A stretch of 22,700 nucleotides of DNA from Actinomycetes bacterium (GTDB lineage: Bacteria > Actinomycetota > Aquicultoria > CAJVYJ01 > JAUVQD01): contig JAUVQD010000002.1 in the NCBI GenBank assembly GCA_030598355.1, forward strand, positions 1 to 22,700, in the 5' to 3' direction. Numbering within the stretch: the first letter of the stretch is position 1; each line of letters begins with the position of its first letter. Positions 15,734 to 22,643 of the stretch are shown piece by piece. The notes beneath the pieces were generated by a model. It had not been told where the DNA came from. It was given only the letters and a program-made list of their open reading frames with translations, and did not search any database. The position numbers and the translations under genes were made by a program.

Positions 15734-16329
15734 TGGATTTCCTTGATTGGTTGACTGAAATCTTTCGGCTCTACGGATATTACTTCCTATTCTTTGCTAC
15801 GCTCCTGGAAAATGTGCCGTTTGTCGGTATGTTTCTGCCTGGTGAAATTATTGTCCTCGCTGCTGGTTTCTTTGCTGCTCAAGGCCAACTTGATATTGTA
15901 GGCGTCATTGTTGTCGCCTGTTTTGGGGCGATGACGGGTTCAAGCCTCAGCTATTTCCTGGGACGCAAAGGGGGACGCCAACTAATTGAGGCCATAGCGG
16001 TTAAGTTTAGGGTCGATCCAAGTAAACTTGATGACGCGGACAAGTATTTTGATAGTCACGGAGCACTAACAGTCTTTATTGGTCGGTATTTAACCGGTGT
16101 TAAAGCTTTTTTCCCGGCGCTAGCCGGAGCTCACAAGATGAAATTCTTTACCTTTCTTCTTTTCGGGGCGATAGCTATCATTAGCTGGACGGTTTTAGTG
16201 GCGCTTCTAGGTTATTTCTTTGGTTCAAATTGGGAGCAGCTAATTCGGATTATCAGAATGGGCGGTTGGCTTGTCGCGGCAATTGTTGTGTTAGTCGGAA
16301 TCGTGATTTGGAGTCGTTTGCGGAAATGA
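15733..16329 (+). CDS. DedA family membrane protein
   Basis: DedA proteins are polytopic membrane proteins, some of which act as flippases for undecaprenyl phosphate or phospholipids. The 198-residue product has hydrophobic stretches at about 13-50, 52-76, 110-132, 138-162 and 172-193. Family marks are E26 followed by PGE (36-38) in ENVPFVGMFLPGE, and GRYLTGVKAFFPALAGAHKM (117-136). In most DedA proteins this second motif reads GR-[FY]-x-P-x-x-R; here Thr replaces Pro and Lys replaces Arg, so the key Arg is conservatively changed. It sits between nadC and birA with one-base and four-base overlaps, though no link to cofactor synthesis is known. The exact substrate is not predictable. Confidence 0.88.
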   Translation: MDFLDWLTEIFRLYGYYFLFFATLLENVPFVGMFLPGEIIVLAAGFFAAQGQLDIVGVIVVACFGAMTGSSLSYFLGRKGGRQLIEAIAVKFRVDPSKLDDADKYFDSHGALTVFIGRYLTGVKAFFPALAGAHKMKFFTFLLFGAIAIISWTVLVALLGYFFGSNWEQLIRIIRMGGWLVAAIVVLVGIVIWSRLRK

Positions 16330-17273
16330 TCTTTGACGTGCTGGAAATATTGAAAGAAAAAGACACCGCCGTCTCTGGCGCCAATATCGCAAAAGAACTT
16401 GGAGTATCCCGGACAGCTGTTTGGAAGCAGATTCAACGCTTGAGAGCGGCAGGTTATGATATTTCCGGTCAATCCAGGGTTGGATATCGGCTGAAAACTG
16501 AGCCCGATAAACTCTGGCGTGAAGAGTTGGAAAAAGAATTGCCTCCGGAATTTTCCGGAAGAGTTATCTGTTTAGATGAGGTTGAGTCCACAAATAATCT
16601 GGCCAAGGAGCTCGCCGCCGGGAGCCGGTTTAAGCCGGTTGGCTTGATAGTTGCCGACAAGCAAACCGGAGGTCGCGGGAGATTTCAACGTGTGTGGGCT
16701 TCTCCCAAGGGCGGTATTTGGATGTCGCTTGTTGTTCGTCCGAGCATATCGGCTGTAGATGCTTCTAAAATGGCACCTTTGGCAGCTGTGATAGTTGCTG
16801 AAGCAATTATTGAGACATCGGGTCTTCCGGCCAGAATAAAGTGGCCTAATGACATTCTGATAAATGACAAGAAGGTTTGCGGAATATTAACGGAAATGGC
16901 CGCGGAAGTTGAAAGAGTGGAATATCTAATTATAGGGATAGGCTTAAACGCGAATTTTGACGCAAAGACCATCAGAGGGTTTTCGGCAACGACGATCAAA
17001 TCAGAGTTGGGGCGCGCGGTGAATCGCGTTGAACTTATTTCCAAGATCGCTACCCGCCTATCGAAAGAATTGCCTCTTTTAACAGCTGGGTACGAGAGGG
17101 TAGCGGCCAGATGGAAAGCGCTATCAATTACATTAGGAAAAGATGTGCAAATTAGTTCTGCCGAGCGGGTTTTTAAGGGTCGGGCGATTGACATTGATTC
17201 CGATGGCGCTCTAATTGTCGAGCTTCCCTCGGGTGAGCGCCGTACCGTCCGAGCCGGAGACGTCTCACCCTGA
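16326..17273 (+). CDS. birA: Bifunctional biotin-protein ligase / biotin operon repressor BirA
   Basis: It attaches biotin to carrier proteins through biotinyl-5'-AMP and, in this long form, represses biotin genes. With ATG 16326 (ATGA overlap with dedA) it has 315 residues. The N-terminal winged helix is clear (SGANIAKELGVSRTAVWKQI, about 17-36; then GYDISGQSRVGYRL), followed by the ligase domain with the biotinyl-AMP loop GGRGR (115-119) in KQTGGRGRFQRVWASP and KWPND (172-176), then CGILTEM. The C-terminal SH3-like domain ends GERRTVRAGDVSP. The predicted operator before the next gene, bioY, is a direct target for the N-terminal domain. A longer frame reaching 16230 overlaps dedA and is not needed. 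Confidence 0.95.
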   Translation: MIFDVLEILKEKDTAVSGANIAKELGVSRTAVWKQIQRLRAAGYDISGQSRVGYRLKTEPDKLWREELEKELPPEFSGRVICLDEVESTNNLAKELAAGSRFKPVGLIVADKQTGGRGRFQRVWASPKGGIWMSLVVRPSISAVDASKMAPLAAVIVAEAIIETSGLPARIKWPNDILINDKKVCGILTEMAAEVERVEYLIIGIGLNANFDAKTIRGFSATTIKSELGRAVNRVELISKIATRLSKELPLLTAGYERVAARWKALSITLGKDVQISSAERVFKGRAIDIDSDGALIVELPSGERRTVRAGDVSP

Positions 17274-17288
17274 ACAACGACAGATTCC

Positions 17289-17317
17289 TTGACAGTGCCG
17301 ACCACTTCAGCGATTAT
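17289..17317 (+). promoter_or_regulatory. bioY promoter
   Basis: TTGACA at 17289-17294 is a perfect -35 box. GATTAT at 17312-17317 is 17 bases downstream and matches four of six -10 bases. The left arm of the BirA-type operator begins at 17315, inside the -10 box. Confidence 0.6.
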
Positions 17318-17350
17318 TGTCAACACTGCAATAAGGTAGGGTTGACAATA
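17315..17350. promoter_or_regulatory. BirA operator in front of bioY
   Basis: TATTGTCAAC (17315-17324) and GTTGACAATA (17341-17350) are exact reverse complements, 10 bases each, separated by 16 bases. The layout (half-sites of TTGT-AAC type with a spacer around 14-16) is that of known BirA operators. The site overlaps the -10 box and the transcription start and ends 8 bases before the bioY ATG, so biotinyl-AMP-bound BirA dimer would shut off bioY when biotin is plentiful. Part of the right arm is close to the ribosome binding site (AGGGGGC). Confidence 0.85.
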
Positions 17351-17358
17351 GGGGGCTC

Positions 17359-17898
17359 ATGAAGACAAGAGATTTGGTACTGATAGCGCTGTTCGCGGCT
17401 TTGACAGCCATTGGGGCTCAGATAGCGATACCCATAAAGCCCGTTCCGTTTACCTTTCAACTGTTTTTCGTACTTTTATCAGGGGCTCTACTTGGTAGTC
17501 TGCGTGGGGGCTTGAGCCAGCTTGTTTATCTGGGTTTAGGTGTAATCGGATTACCTGTTTTTGCGGGCGGCACCTCCGGGGTCGGCGTTCTGGTTGGTCC
17601 GAGCGGCGGATATTTAATAGGGTTTGTAGTCGCTGCCTTTGTTGTCGGAGCGATCTGTGATGTTGTCAGAAGCTTTGTTGGCACCTTGATCGCGATGGTC
17701 TTGGGCGTATTTATAATATACATGTTCGGCCTGGCTCAGCTCATGATAGTGACCAAGCTCGCTTTCGTGCCGGCGCTTTCGGCCGGTGTTTTTCCATTTA
17801 TCCCCTTTGACTTATTGAAAGCTGCTATCGCGGCTGGACTGGCGGGTAGACTTAAGCCAGTTGTTTTCACCAGCGAAATTAGCCAGGGAACTAGTTAG
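17359..17898 (+). CDS. bioY: Biotin transporter S component BioY
   Basis: The substrate-binding membrane subunit of an ECF biotin importer. The 179-residue protein is almost wholly hydrophobic with about six membrane segments. Family blocks are ALTAIGAQIAIPIKPVPFT near the N terminus, QLFFVLLSGALLGSLRG, LVYLGLGVIGLPVFAGG, GPSGGYLIGF and FPFIPFDLLKAAIAAGLAG. It starts at ATG 17359 behind AGGGGGC. It probably works with the EcfA1-EcfA2-EcfT module encoded at 7673-10148, since no dedicated BioM/BioN genes are adjacent. Regulation by BirA is strongly suggested by the upstream operator. No biotin synthesis genes are in the window. Confidence 0.94.
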   Translation: MKTRDLVLIALFAALTAIGAQIAIPIKPVPFTFQLFFVLLSGALLGSLRGGLSQLVYLGLGVIGLPVFAGGTSGVGVLVGPSGGYLIGFVVAAFVVGAICDVVRSFVGTLIAMVLGVFIIYMFGLAQLMIVTKLAFVPALSAGVFPFIPFDLLKAAIAAGLAGRLKPVVFTSEISQGTS

Positions 17899-17930
17899 CG
17901 CTCTTATCAATAACCCTTAGGGGCGATCTT

Positions 17931-17960
17931 TTGACTAACATATTCTTTTTGGGTTAGCAT
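17931..17960 (+). promoter_or_regulatory. coaX promoter (leaderless start)
   Basis: TTGACT at 17931-17936 matches five of six -35 bases and TAGCAT at 17955-17960 four of six -10 bases, with an 18-base spacer. Only 6 bases separate the -10 box from the ATG at 17967 and no Shine-Dalgarno sequence is present, so the transcript is probably leaderless. Confidence 0.55.
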
Positions 17961-17966
17961 CCAACC

Positions 17967-18728
17967 ATGCTTCTTGTAATTGATGTCGGCAATACTGAAA
18001 CCGCGATAGGCCTTTATATTGATGAGAGTCCCGGAGGTCGCTGGCGACTGGCGACAAAGAGTTCTCAGACCGCCGATGAGATAGCCTGTCAAATATCCAA
18101 CCTCCTTGACTTTTCCGGTCACAAAATAAACGAAATATCCGGTATTTGCCTGGCGTCTGTCGTGCCGGCGGCCACTATGTCAATTATCGAGATGGCTGCC
18201 AATTATATAAAAGTCGAGCCTTTAGTGGTCGATAGCTCTTGCCATACCGGCCTTTTAATAGATTTCGAACAGCCAGAAAGTGTCGGCGGCGACAGAATCG
18301 CAAACGCCGTTGGCGGCCACGCAAAATATGGAGCTCCGCTCATCGTAGTTGATTTTGGGACAGCCACCACATTTGATGTCATCTCTAGCCAAGGCGCGTA
18401 TGTTGGAGGCGCGATAGCCCCGGGATTGGCGACGAGCGCCGAGGCTTTGTTTAAATCGGCGGCTATGTTGAGGAGTGTTGTTTTGGAAGATCCCAATCGA
18501 TTTATAGGAAACAACACAGAAGATAGCCTTAAATCCGGCTTGATATATGGGGCAGCTACCATGGTTGACGGGATGGTTGCCGGAATAAAAAAGGAGATGC
18601 AAGGTAAAGTAGGAGTAGTGGCTACAGGTGGACTGGCTGGCCTGGTCGCTCATCATTGTTCATCAATTGATGATACCGAGCCCTTTTTAACCTTAAGCGG
18701 GCTTAAGAAGATTTGGGATTTGAACTAA
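17967..18728 (+). CDS. coaX: Type III pantothenate kinase
   Basis: It phosphorylates pantothenate, the first step of coenzyme A synthesis, and belongs to the ASKHA ATPase fold. The 253-residue product begins MLLVIDVGNTETAIGLY with the phosphate-binding DVGNT (6-10). Further blocks are VGGDRIANAVG (107-117), VVDFGTATTFDVI with D129, GGAIAPGLATSAEALF (148-163) and the C-terminal VVATGGLAG. Length is normal. It follows birA-bioY, and birA-coaX proximity is frequent in Gram-positive bacteria. The 3' end overlaps the convergent acyl-ACP reductase-like gene by 4 bases, with no terminator between them. Confidence 0.95.
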   Translation: MLLVIDVGNTETAIGLYIDESPGGRWRLATKSSQTADEIACQISNLLDFSGHKINEISGICLASVVPAATMSIIEMAANYIKVEPLVVDSSCHTGLLIDFEQPESVGGDRIANAVGGHAKYGAPLIVVDFGTATTFDVISSQGAYVGGAIAPGLATSAEALFKSAAMLRSVVLEDPNRFIGNNTEDSLKSGLIYGAATMVDGMVAGIKKEMQGKVGVVATGGLAGLVAHHCSSIDDTEPFLTLSGLKKIWDLN

Positions 18729-19909
18729 GCTGACTTACGAGACTTCCCAGCCCTAGCCTTTGCTTTTCTGCCCTTAGCTTTTGCTCTGGCCCAGCCATTT
18801 TTCGAAGAAACCTTAAGTTTCTCTCTAATCCGTGTAAACCTGGCTGTTCGCCTGATCCGGCGGATGTCAGCGCGCGTAATGTCTTGACCGAAATTGCGCA
18901 AGCCGGCTAGATCAAAGTCGTGTTTGTGAGAGATATCTGAAATCGCAAGGGCCTTTTCTATGGGTATAGTGCGGCCCAAGCTAAAACTTTCAAAGCGTTC
19001 CTCAAGTGTTAAAAGAATAGTCTCGGCCTCGCAAGCAAAAGTTAGAAAATCAGGCATTCCAAGATCTAGGCGGTAGTCTGTAACCAGTTCAGGCTGGCCT
19101 GGAAGTTTTATGACGCCACCCTCGATGACCAAGATATCGCGACGACTACTAACACGACTCGCGACATCGCGGGGTCGGGCTACATCGCAAACGACCGAGC
19201 CAGGCAGCAGCTTTTCGGTCTTTATTACGGGGCCGATAGCGTTAGTAGCCGAAAGAATGAGTTTCGACTGGCTAAGCGCCTGTAACGTATCATCAGTAAC
19301 TTCAGCTTTGGGGCCTATCGTTTCTGCCAGTCGTGTTAATGGCGGTGAGATCTGTCTGCCCGCCAAGATGATTTTTTTGACCTGAGGCGCCAACAATTGA
19401 GCACAGACCGCCCCGATTGAACCGCTCGCGCCGACTACCAAGGCAGTTGTTTCGGAGAGTTCCAATTTCATTTTCTTAGCAGATAGCTTTAATGCCTCGA
19501 CAGCGGAAATAGCCGTGTAGCTGCTGCCAGTTGTTATAGGAGTGCTTAAACGCTCAGCGACCTTTTTGCCTCGGCCGCCGACCACTGAAGTAAAGGCGCC
19601 GAGCCCGACAATATCCGCTCCACTTTTCTCTCCGATTTTAGCCGCCGCAACTATTTTATCTATCACAAAGTCGGCATTAAGTCCTAATATTTGCTGGGGA
19701 AGAAGGGGTACACAGATCATAACCCCCTCAACTTGCTTATGTTCTGAAGCCACACCGAGGCGGTTAGCGATAACGAAGGGTGGCATCCACTCCAACATTT
19801 TTTCAACTAGCTGATCTGGTTTGCCGGCCGCCTTTGGTTCAAACGTACAGACCTCGTCGAGTGATAACGGGTGCATGATAAAAGCGTATTTTTTCAATTT
19901 AGCTCTCAA
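18725..19909 (-). CDS. Acyl-ACP/acyl-CoA reductase (AAR)-like protein, shikimate dehydrogenase-like fold
   Basis: The 394-residue product resembles, by recalled sequence, cyanobacterial long-chain acyl-ACP reductase, which makes fatty aldehydes. Matching blocks are YAFIMHPLS at the start, VGLGAFTSVV (101-110), TTGSSYTA (126-133), the Rossmann motif LVVGASGSIGAVCAQLL (157-173), and FACEAETILLTLEERFESFS (291-310) with FSLGR and the following HKHDFDLAGL. C293 sits where the acyl-carrying catalytic Cys of the cyanobacterial enzyme lies. Residues 350-394 form an unusual Arg/Lys/Ala-rich tail absent from AAR. The start is TTG at 19909, overlapping the SRPBCC gene; a second TTG at 19897 (MKKYAFIMHP) fits the family start equally well. 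Databases often name such proteins shikimate dehydrogenase. The true substrate is unknown. Confidence 0.75.
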   Translation of the reverse strand: MRAKLKKYAFIMHPLSLDEVCTFEPKAAGKPDQLVEKMLEWMPPFVIANRLGVASEHKQVEGVMICVPLLPQQILGLNADFVIDKIVAAAKIGEKSGADIVGLGAFTSVVGGRGKKVAERLSTPITTGSSYTAISAVEALKLSAKKMKLELSETTALVVGASGSIGAVCAQLLAPQVKKIILAGRQISPPLTRLAETIGPKAEVTDDTLQALSQSKLILSATNAIGPVIKTEKLLPGSVVCDVARPRDVASRVSSRRDILVIEGGVIKLPGQPELVTDYRLDLGMPDFLTFACEAETILLTLEERFESFSLGRTIPIEKALAISDISHKHDFDLAGLRNFGQDITRADIRRIRRTARFTRIREKLKVSSKNGWARAKAKGRKAKARAGKSRKSA

Positions 19910-20333
19910 TCTCTTTTTTCATTCCGGCCAACATCATTTCTGAGTTTTCTTGAACCTTTACCTTAAGAATCGGTCCCAAAAGGTCGGCTAGAGTCGGCAT
20001 GCCAAAATCAAAATCGACGGTTAAGGTAACGCTCGTGCCTCCATCTACTTCCTCAAAAGACCAGGAACCCTCAAATTTGTCGAGATCACCTTCGAGAAGC
20101 CGATAGTGTATTTTGATTTGATCATCATCAAAGGTATCTTCCTCTGTCCAGCAAATCGGTATCCCCTCGACAGTGGTGACCCATTCGGTCACAGTTCGAT
20201 TGTCGCCTTTTTCCAAAACAGTGACTTTTTCCACGTCAGGCATGAAATCTGAGAATCTCTCCATGTCCCGTGCCTTTTCGTAGACATCTTTAGGCGGACT
20301 ATTTATTTGAATAGTGCTTTTGATAAAAGACAT
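19899..20333 (-). CDS. SRPBCC (START-like/polyketide cyclase) family protein
   Basis: A 144-residue single-domain protein of the helix-grip fold. It begins MSFIKSTIQINSPPKDVYEK, the typical first strand and helix, then ARDMERFSDFMPDVEKVTVL, strands WVTTVEGIPICWTEE and HYRLLEGDLDKFEGSWSFEE, and a long C-terminal helix region (LKVKVQENSEMMLAGMKKEIES). Members bind lipids, polyketides or quinones in a hydrophobic cavity or act as cyclases. No catalytic residues can be assigned. The ATG at 20331-20333 (read on the minus strand) is behind TAGGATC. It overlaps the AAR-like gene by 11 bases, so the two are coupled; a ligand-delivery role for the reductase is inference only. Confidence 0.85.
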   Translation of the reverse strand: MSFIKSTIQINSPPKDVYEKARDMERFSDFMPDVEKVTVLEKGDNRTVTEWVTTVEGIPICWTEEDTFDDDQIKIHYRLLEGDLDKFEGSWSFEEVDGGTSVTLTVDFDFGMPTLADLLGPILKVKVQENSEMMLAGMKKEIES

Positions 20334-20410
20334 TCAGATCCTAAACTTAAGTTGACGTGTCTCTTTTGCGCTTACAGTTTGCTCAATCGCATGTCGATCG
20401 TGCAATCAAT

Positions 20411-20440
20411 ATAATACTGAAATATCCCTAGGTTTTGCAA
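20411..20440 (-). promoter_or_regulatory. Possible promoter for the SRPBCC and AAR-like genes
   Basis: On the minus strand TTGCAA (20440-20435) and TATTAT (20416-20411) are 18 bases apart. They lie in the 128-base gap between the aminotransferase and SRPBCC genes, the only sizeable gap in the minus-strand cluster, leaving a leader of about 70 bases. The leader contains a 10-base palindrome AACTTAAGTT at 20344-20353. Read by eye; moderate match only. Confidence 0.4.
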
Positions 20441-20461
20441 ATTAATAAATCTACCTGGTCT

Positions 20462-21712
20462 CTAGAACAACTTGTCAAAAAGTCTTTCGGCCTCTTCCAC
20501 GGCTTTCTCAAAGACTCCCATCGCTTGGTTAAGCAACTCTTCATCTATAATGAGTGGTGGCTCTATGCGGATGACGCGCGGCATATTCAGCGTATAGCCG
20601 GCCGCTACGCCGTGCCTCACCATTTCAGGGATAATCACTCCTCCAAGTCCCTCGTTTTCTAGCTCAACTCCTATCAGAAGGCCGAGGCCTCGAACGTCCT
20701 TAATGATTCTCGGAAAACGCGCCGCGATTTTCTTAAGTTTTACCTTTGTGGCCTCACCTAGTTTGTGCGCTCTTTTCCAAAGCTCGTCTCTTGTTAGCAC
20801 CGTAACGGCCGCGATGGCGGCGGCGCAAGCCAGCGGGTTACCGCCAAAAGTAGATGTTATAAGAAGGGGATCGCGTTTCCACTTTTCCCAGGTGCGTGCT
20901 TGACCAACGACTGCGCCAATCGGCATGACTCCGCCGCCCAGAGCTTTGGCGAGCGTCATTATGTCAGGCACAACTTCTTCATGCTCGACCGCAAATAGTT
21001 TGCCGGTACGGCCGAGACCTGTCTGTATTTCATCGGCGATTAATAGAATATTGTTTTCATCGCACAATCGTCGTGTTCCGGCTAGATAGCCTTTCGGTGG
21101 AAGTATGACCCCGCCCTCGGCCTGAATGGGCTCTATAATTATACAGGCGGTATCGTCTGTAATTGCTTCACTTAAGGCATCAAGATCTCCGAAAGGCACA
21201 TGATCGAAAGAGGGCACCAAAGGTTTAAAGGGTTGGCGAAAAACGTCTCTTCCGCTGGCCGAGAGAGCTCCAAAAGTTTTGCCGTGAAATGCTCCGAGGG
21301 TTGAAATTACCTGTGTTTTCCCCGTGGTTAATCGTGCCAGCTTAATTGCGTTCTCAACCGCTTCAGCTCCGGAATTGACAAAGAAACTATATTGCAAAGA
21401 GCCGGGCGTGATTTTTGCGAGAAGCGCTGACAAGTCAGCCATGGGTTTATTTAGAAAAAGCTTTGAGGCCAACGGCATCCGGTCGAGCTGATCTTTAACT
21501 GCTGAGACCACTTCCGGGTGACGGTGGCCGAGCGAGAAAACTCCGTAGCCCCCCGCGCAGTCGATATATTCTTTTCCCGAGTCATCGGTGATGATCGAAC
21601 CGCTAGCGCTCACCTCTACAGTATCGGCGCGCGCGATCTTTAAAAGACGGGCTAGACCCGGATTTACAAAATCAACATATTCTTTGTATATTTGATCCCT
21701 GGTTTCAGTCAT
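20462..21712 (-). CDS. Class III aminotransferase, putrescine aminotransferase-like
   Basis: A PLP-dependent transaminase of 416 residues. The fold-type I class III features are [15 protein letters not shown] (113-127), [31 protein letters not shown] (226-237, with PLP-contacting D227) and the Schiff-base lysine K256 in [26 protein letters not shown] and IRIEPPL complete the pattern. The segment around K256 and the C-terminal part closely resemble E. coli putrescine aminotransferase as I recall it; ornithine or 4-aminobutyrate use cannot be excluded. ATG at 21712 (minus) has only GGTG as a possible ribosome binding site. It follows the quinate dehydrogenase-like gene by 19 bases and probably shares its transcript. 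Confidence 0.88.
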   Translation of the reverse strand: MTETRDQIYKEYVDFVNPGLARLLKIARADTVEVSASGSIITDDSGKEYIDCAGGYGVFSLGHRHPEVVSAVKDQLDRMPLASKLFLNKPMADLSALLAKITPGSLQYSFFVNSGAEAVENAIKLARLTTGKTQVISTLGAFHGKTFGALSASGRDVFRQPFKPLVPSFDHVPFGDLDALSEAITDDTACIIIEPIQAEGGVILPPKGYLAGTRRLCDENNILLIADEIQTGLGRTGKLFAVEHEEVVPDIMTLAKALGGGVMPIGAVVGQARTWEKWKRDPLLITSTFGGNPLACAAAIAAVTVLTRDELWKRAHKLGEATKVKLKKIAARFPRIIKDVRGLGLLIGVELENEGLGGVIIPEMVRHGVAAGYTLNMPRVIRIEPPLIIDEELLNQAMGVFEKAVEEAERLFDKLF

Positions 21713-21731
21713 ATGAACACCACGTGATTAT

Positions 21732-22637
21732 TTAAGTTAACTTTCTTATGGTCGGCTTATAGTCTAAACGCTTCAGCAGATTATGGTAGTCATCTGATGT
21801 AATGTCAGCCCAAGGTTTGCCAATTAAGACCAAGAAAATCGCCTCAAGCACATTTGTTCCGAAGGAACGACCGTTATACTCTGGCGTTGTTGTTACCAGG
21901 TAAGATACGCCACGCTGCGTTAGTTGCTCGACATCGTTTTTTGTTACGGTATTGGTCACGATAGTTTTGCCTTTAAGATCGGGCGGCATATACCGACGGA
22001 TATAATGAAAGTCTCCGGCGATAATGTCGGCAGCTTCATAAAATTCCGAGAATTTTGGATCAGGTTCGACGTCTTGCTCGGAGCCGATCGGGTAAAGCGT
22101 ATCAAATGGCGCTTTTATAAATTTCGGCAAGAGTTCGTCGGCTAAACTCGCAAGCTTGTCCAGAGTATAAACGGGCACTTTTACCCCTAAAGCAAATATT
22201 AAATCGCCAAAAATTGTCTTCGAGCCGGCCTCGGAAAATGCCTTGGCCATGCCATATCGGTCGACCGCGCTGACCATGAGCACAGTCTTTTTTGATAGTT
22301 CAAACCGAGGGTCTTTACCTAGAAAACGGACAGCTTCCGGCTCTAATGTGTTTTTCAGTCCGCTACCGTCGACCACAGGGGTTGTCTTCACAGTATCTCG
22401 CAGCTTCACCCCGTCTTGCAGTTCGTATCGGCGAGTACCTGAATACAGATAGATGTCTATTCCTCCAAGGCCTATGGCGTCGATTGTGCCATCGAGAGAG
22501 GATAGAAGAGCCTTGGCTTTCTCAAAATCTCCGTCAGTGCCACGCCTGCTGACCTGGAATTGCTCGCCCAATAACTCAATCTCAACAGAATGATCACGTT
22601 TTGAGGAGCCCAGACTCACACTGACAATTTTTTTCAT
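21732..22637 (-). CDS. Quinate 5-dehydrogenase-like protein (family name uncertain)
   Basis: A 301-residue soluble protein with no signal peptide or membrane segment. It resembles proteins often labelled quinate 5-dehydrogenase in Gram-positive anaerobes. I see no classical GxGxxG nucleotide loop; the corresponding region reads KKTVLMVSAVDRYGMAKAF (about 157-175). Distinctive segments are IDAIGLGGIDIYLY, TTPVVDGSGLKNTLEPEAV, GDFHYIRRYMPPDLKGKTIV and TTPEYNGRSFGTNVLEAIF. The catalytic Lys/Asp pair of shikimate dehydrogenases cannot be placed with confidence, so the name may mislead. The ATG follows a -10 box by 6 bases with no ribosome binding site. As first gene of the minus-strand cluster it probably leads the operon with the aminotransferase. 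Confidence 0.65.
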   Translation of the reverse strand: MKKIVSVSLGSSKRDHSVEIELLGEQFQVSRRGTDGDFEKAKALLSSLDGTIDAIGLGGIDIYLYSGTRRYELQDGVKLRDTVKTTPVVDGSGLKNTLEPEAVRFLGKDPRFELSKKTVLMVSAVDRYGMAKAFSEAGSKTIFGDLIFALGVKVPVYTLDKLASLADELLPKFIKAPFDTLYPIGSEQDVEPDPKFSEFYEAADIIAGDFHYIRRYMPPDLKGKTIVTNTVTKNDVEQLTQRGVSYLVTTTPEYNGRSFGTNVLEAIFLVLIGKPWADITSDDYHNLLKRLDYKPTIRKLT

Positions 22638-22643
22638 ATCGAA

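Noticed and set aside
16685..17326. Antisense reading frame of 213 codons opposite birA
   Set aside because: It lies wholly against a clearly recognised gene with catalytic motifs, has no ribosome binding site or family resemblance, and its Ser/Thr/Ile-rich composition is that of a reverse-strand shadow.
17281..17358. Riboswitch before bioY
   Set aside because: The leader is too short and its only structure is a widely spaced inverted repeat overlapping the -10 box, which fits a DNA operator for BirA.
17899..17930. Terminator after bioY
   Set aside because: Only a very short CCCTTAGGG pairing is present without a T run immediately after it; too weak.
18203..18656. Two overlapping antisense frames (119 and 133 codons) opposite coaX
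   Set aside because: They occupy different frames against the well-conserved coaX coding sequence and show no recognisable protein features.
20344..20353. Palindrome AACTTAAGTT, with a similar AAGTTAACTT at 21734-21743
   Set aside because: Both are short A/T-rich palindromes expected by chance; the second lies across a coding end and the two are not the same sequence.
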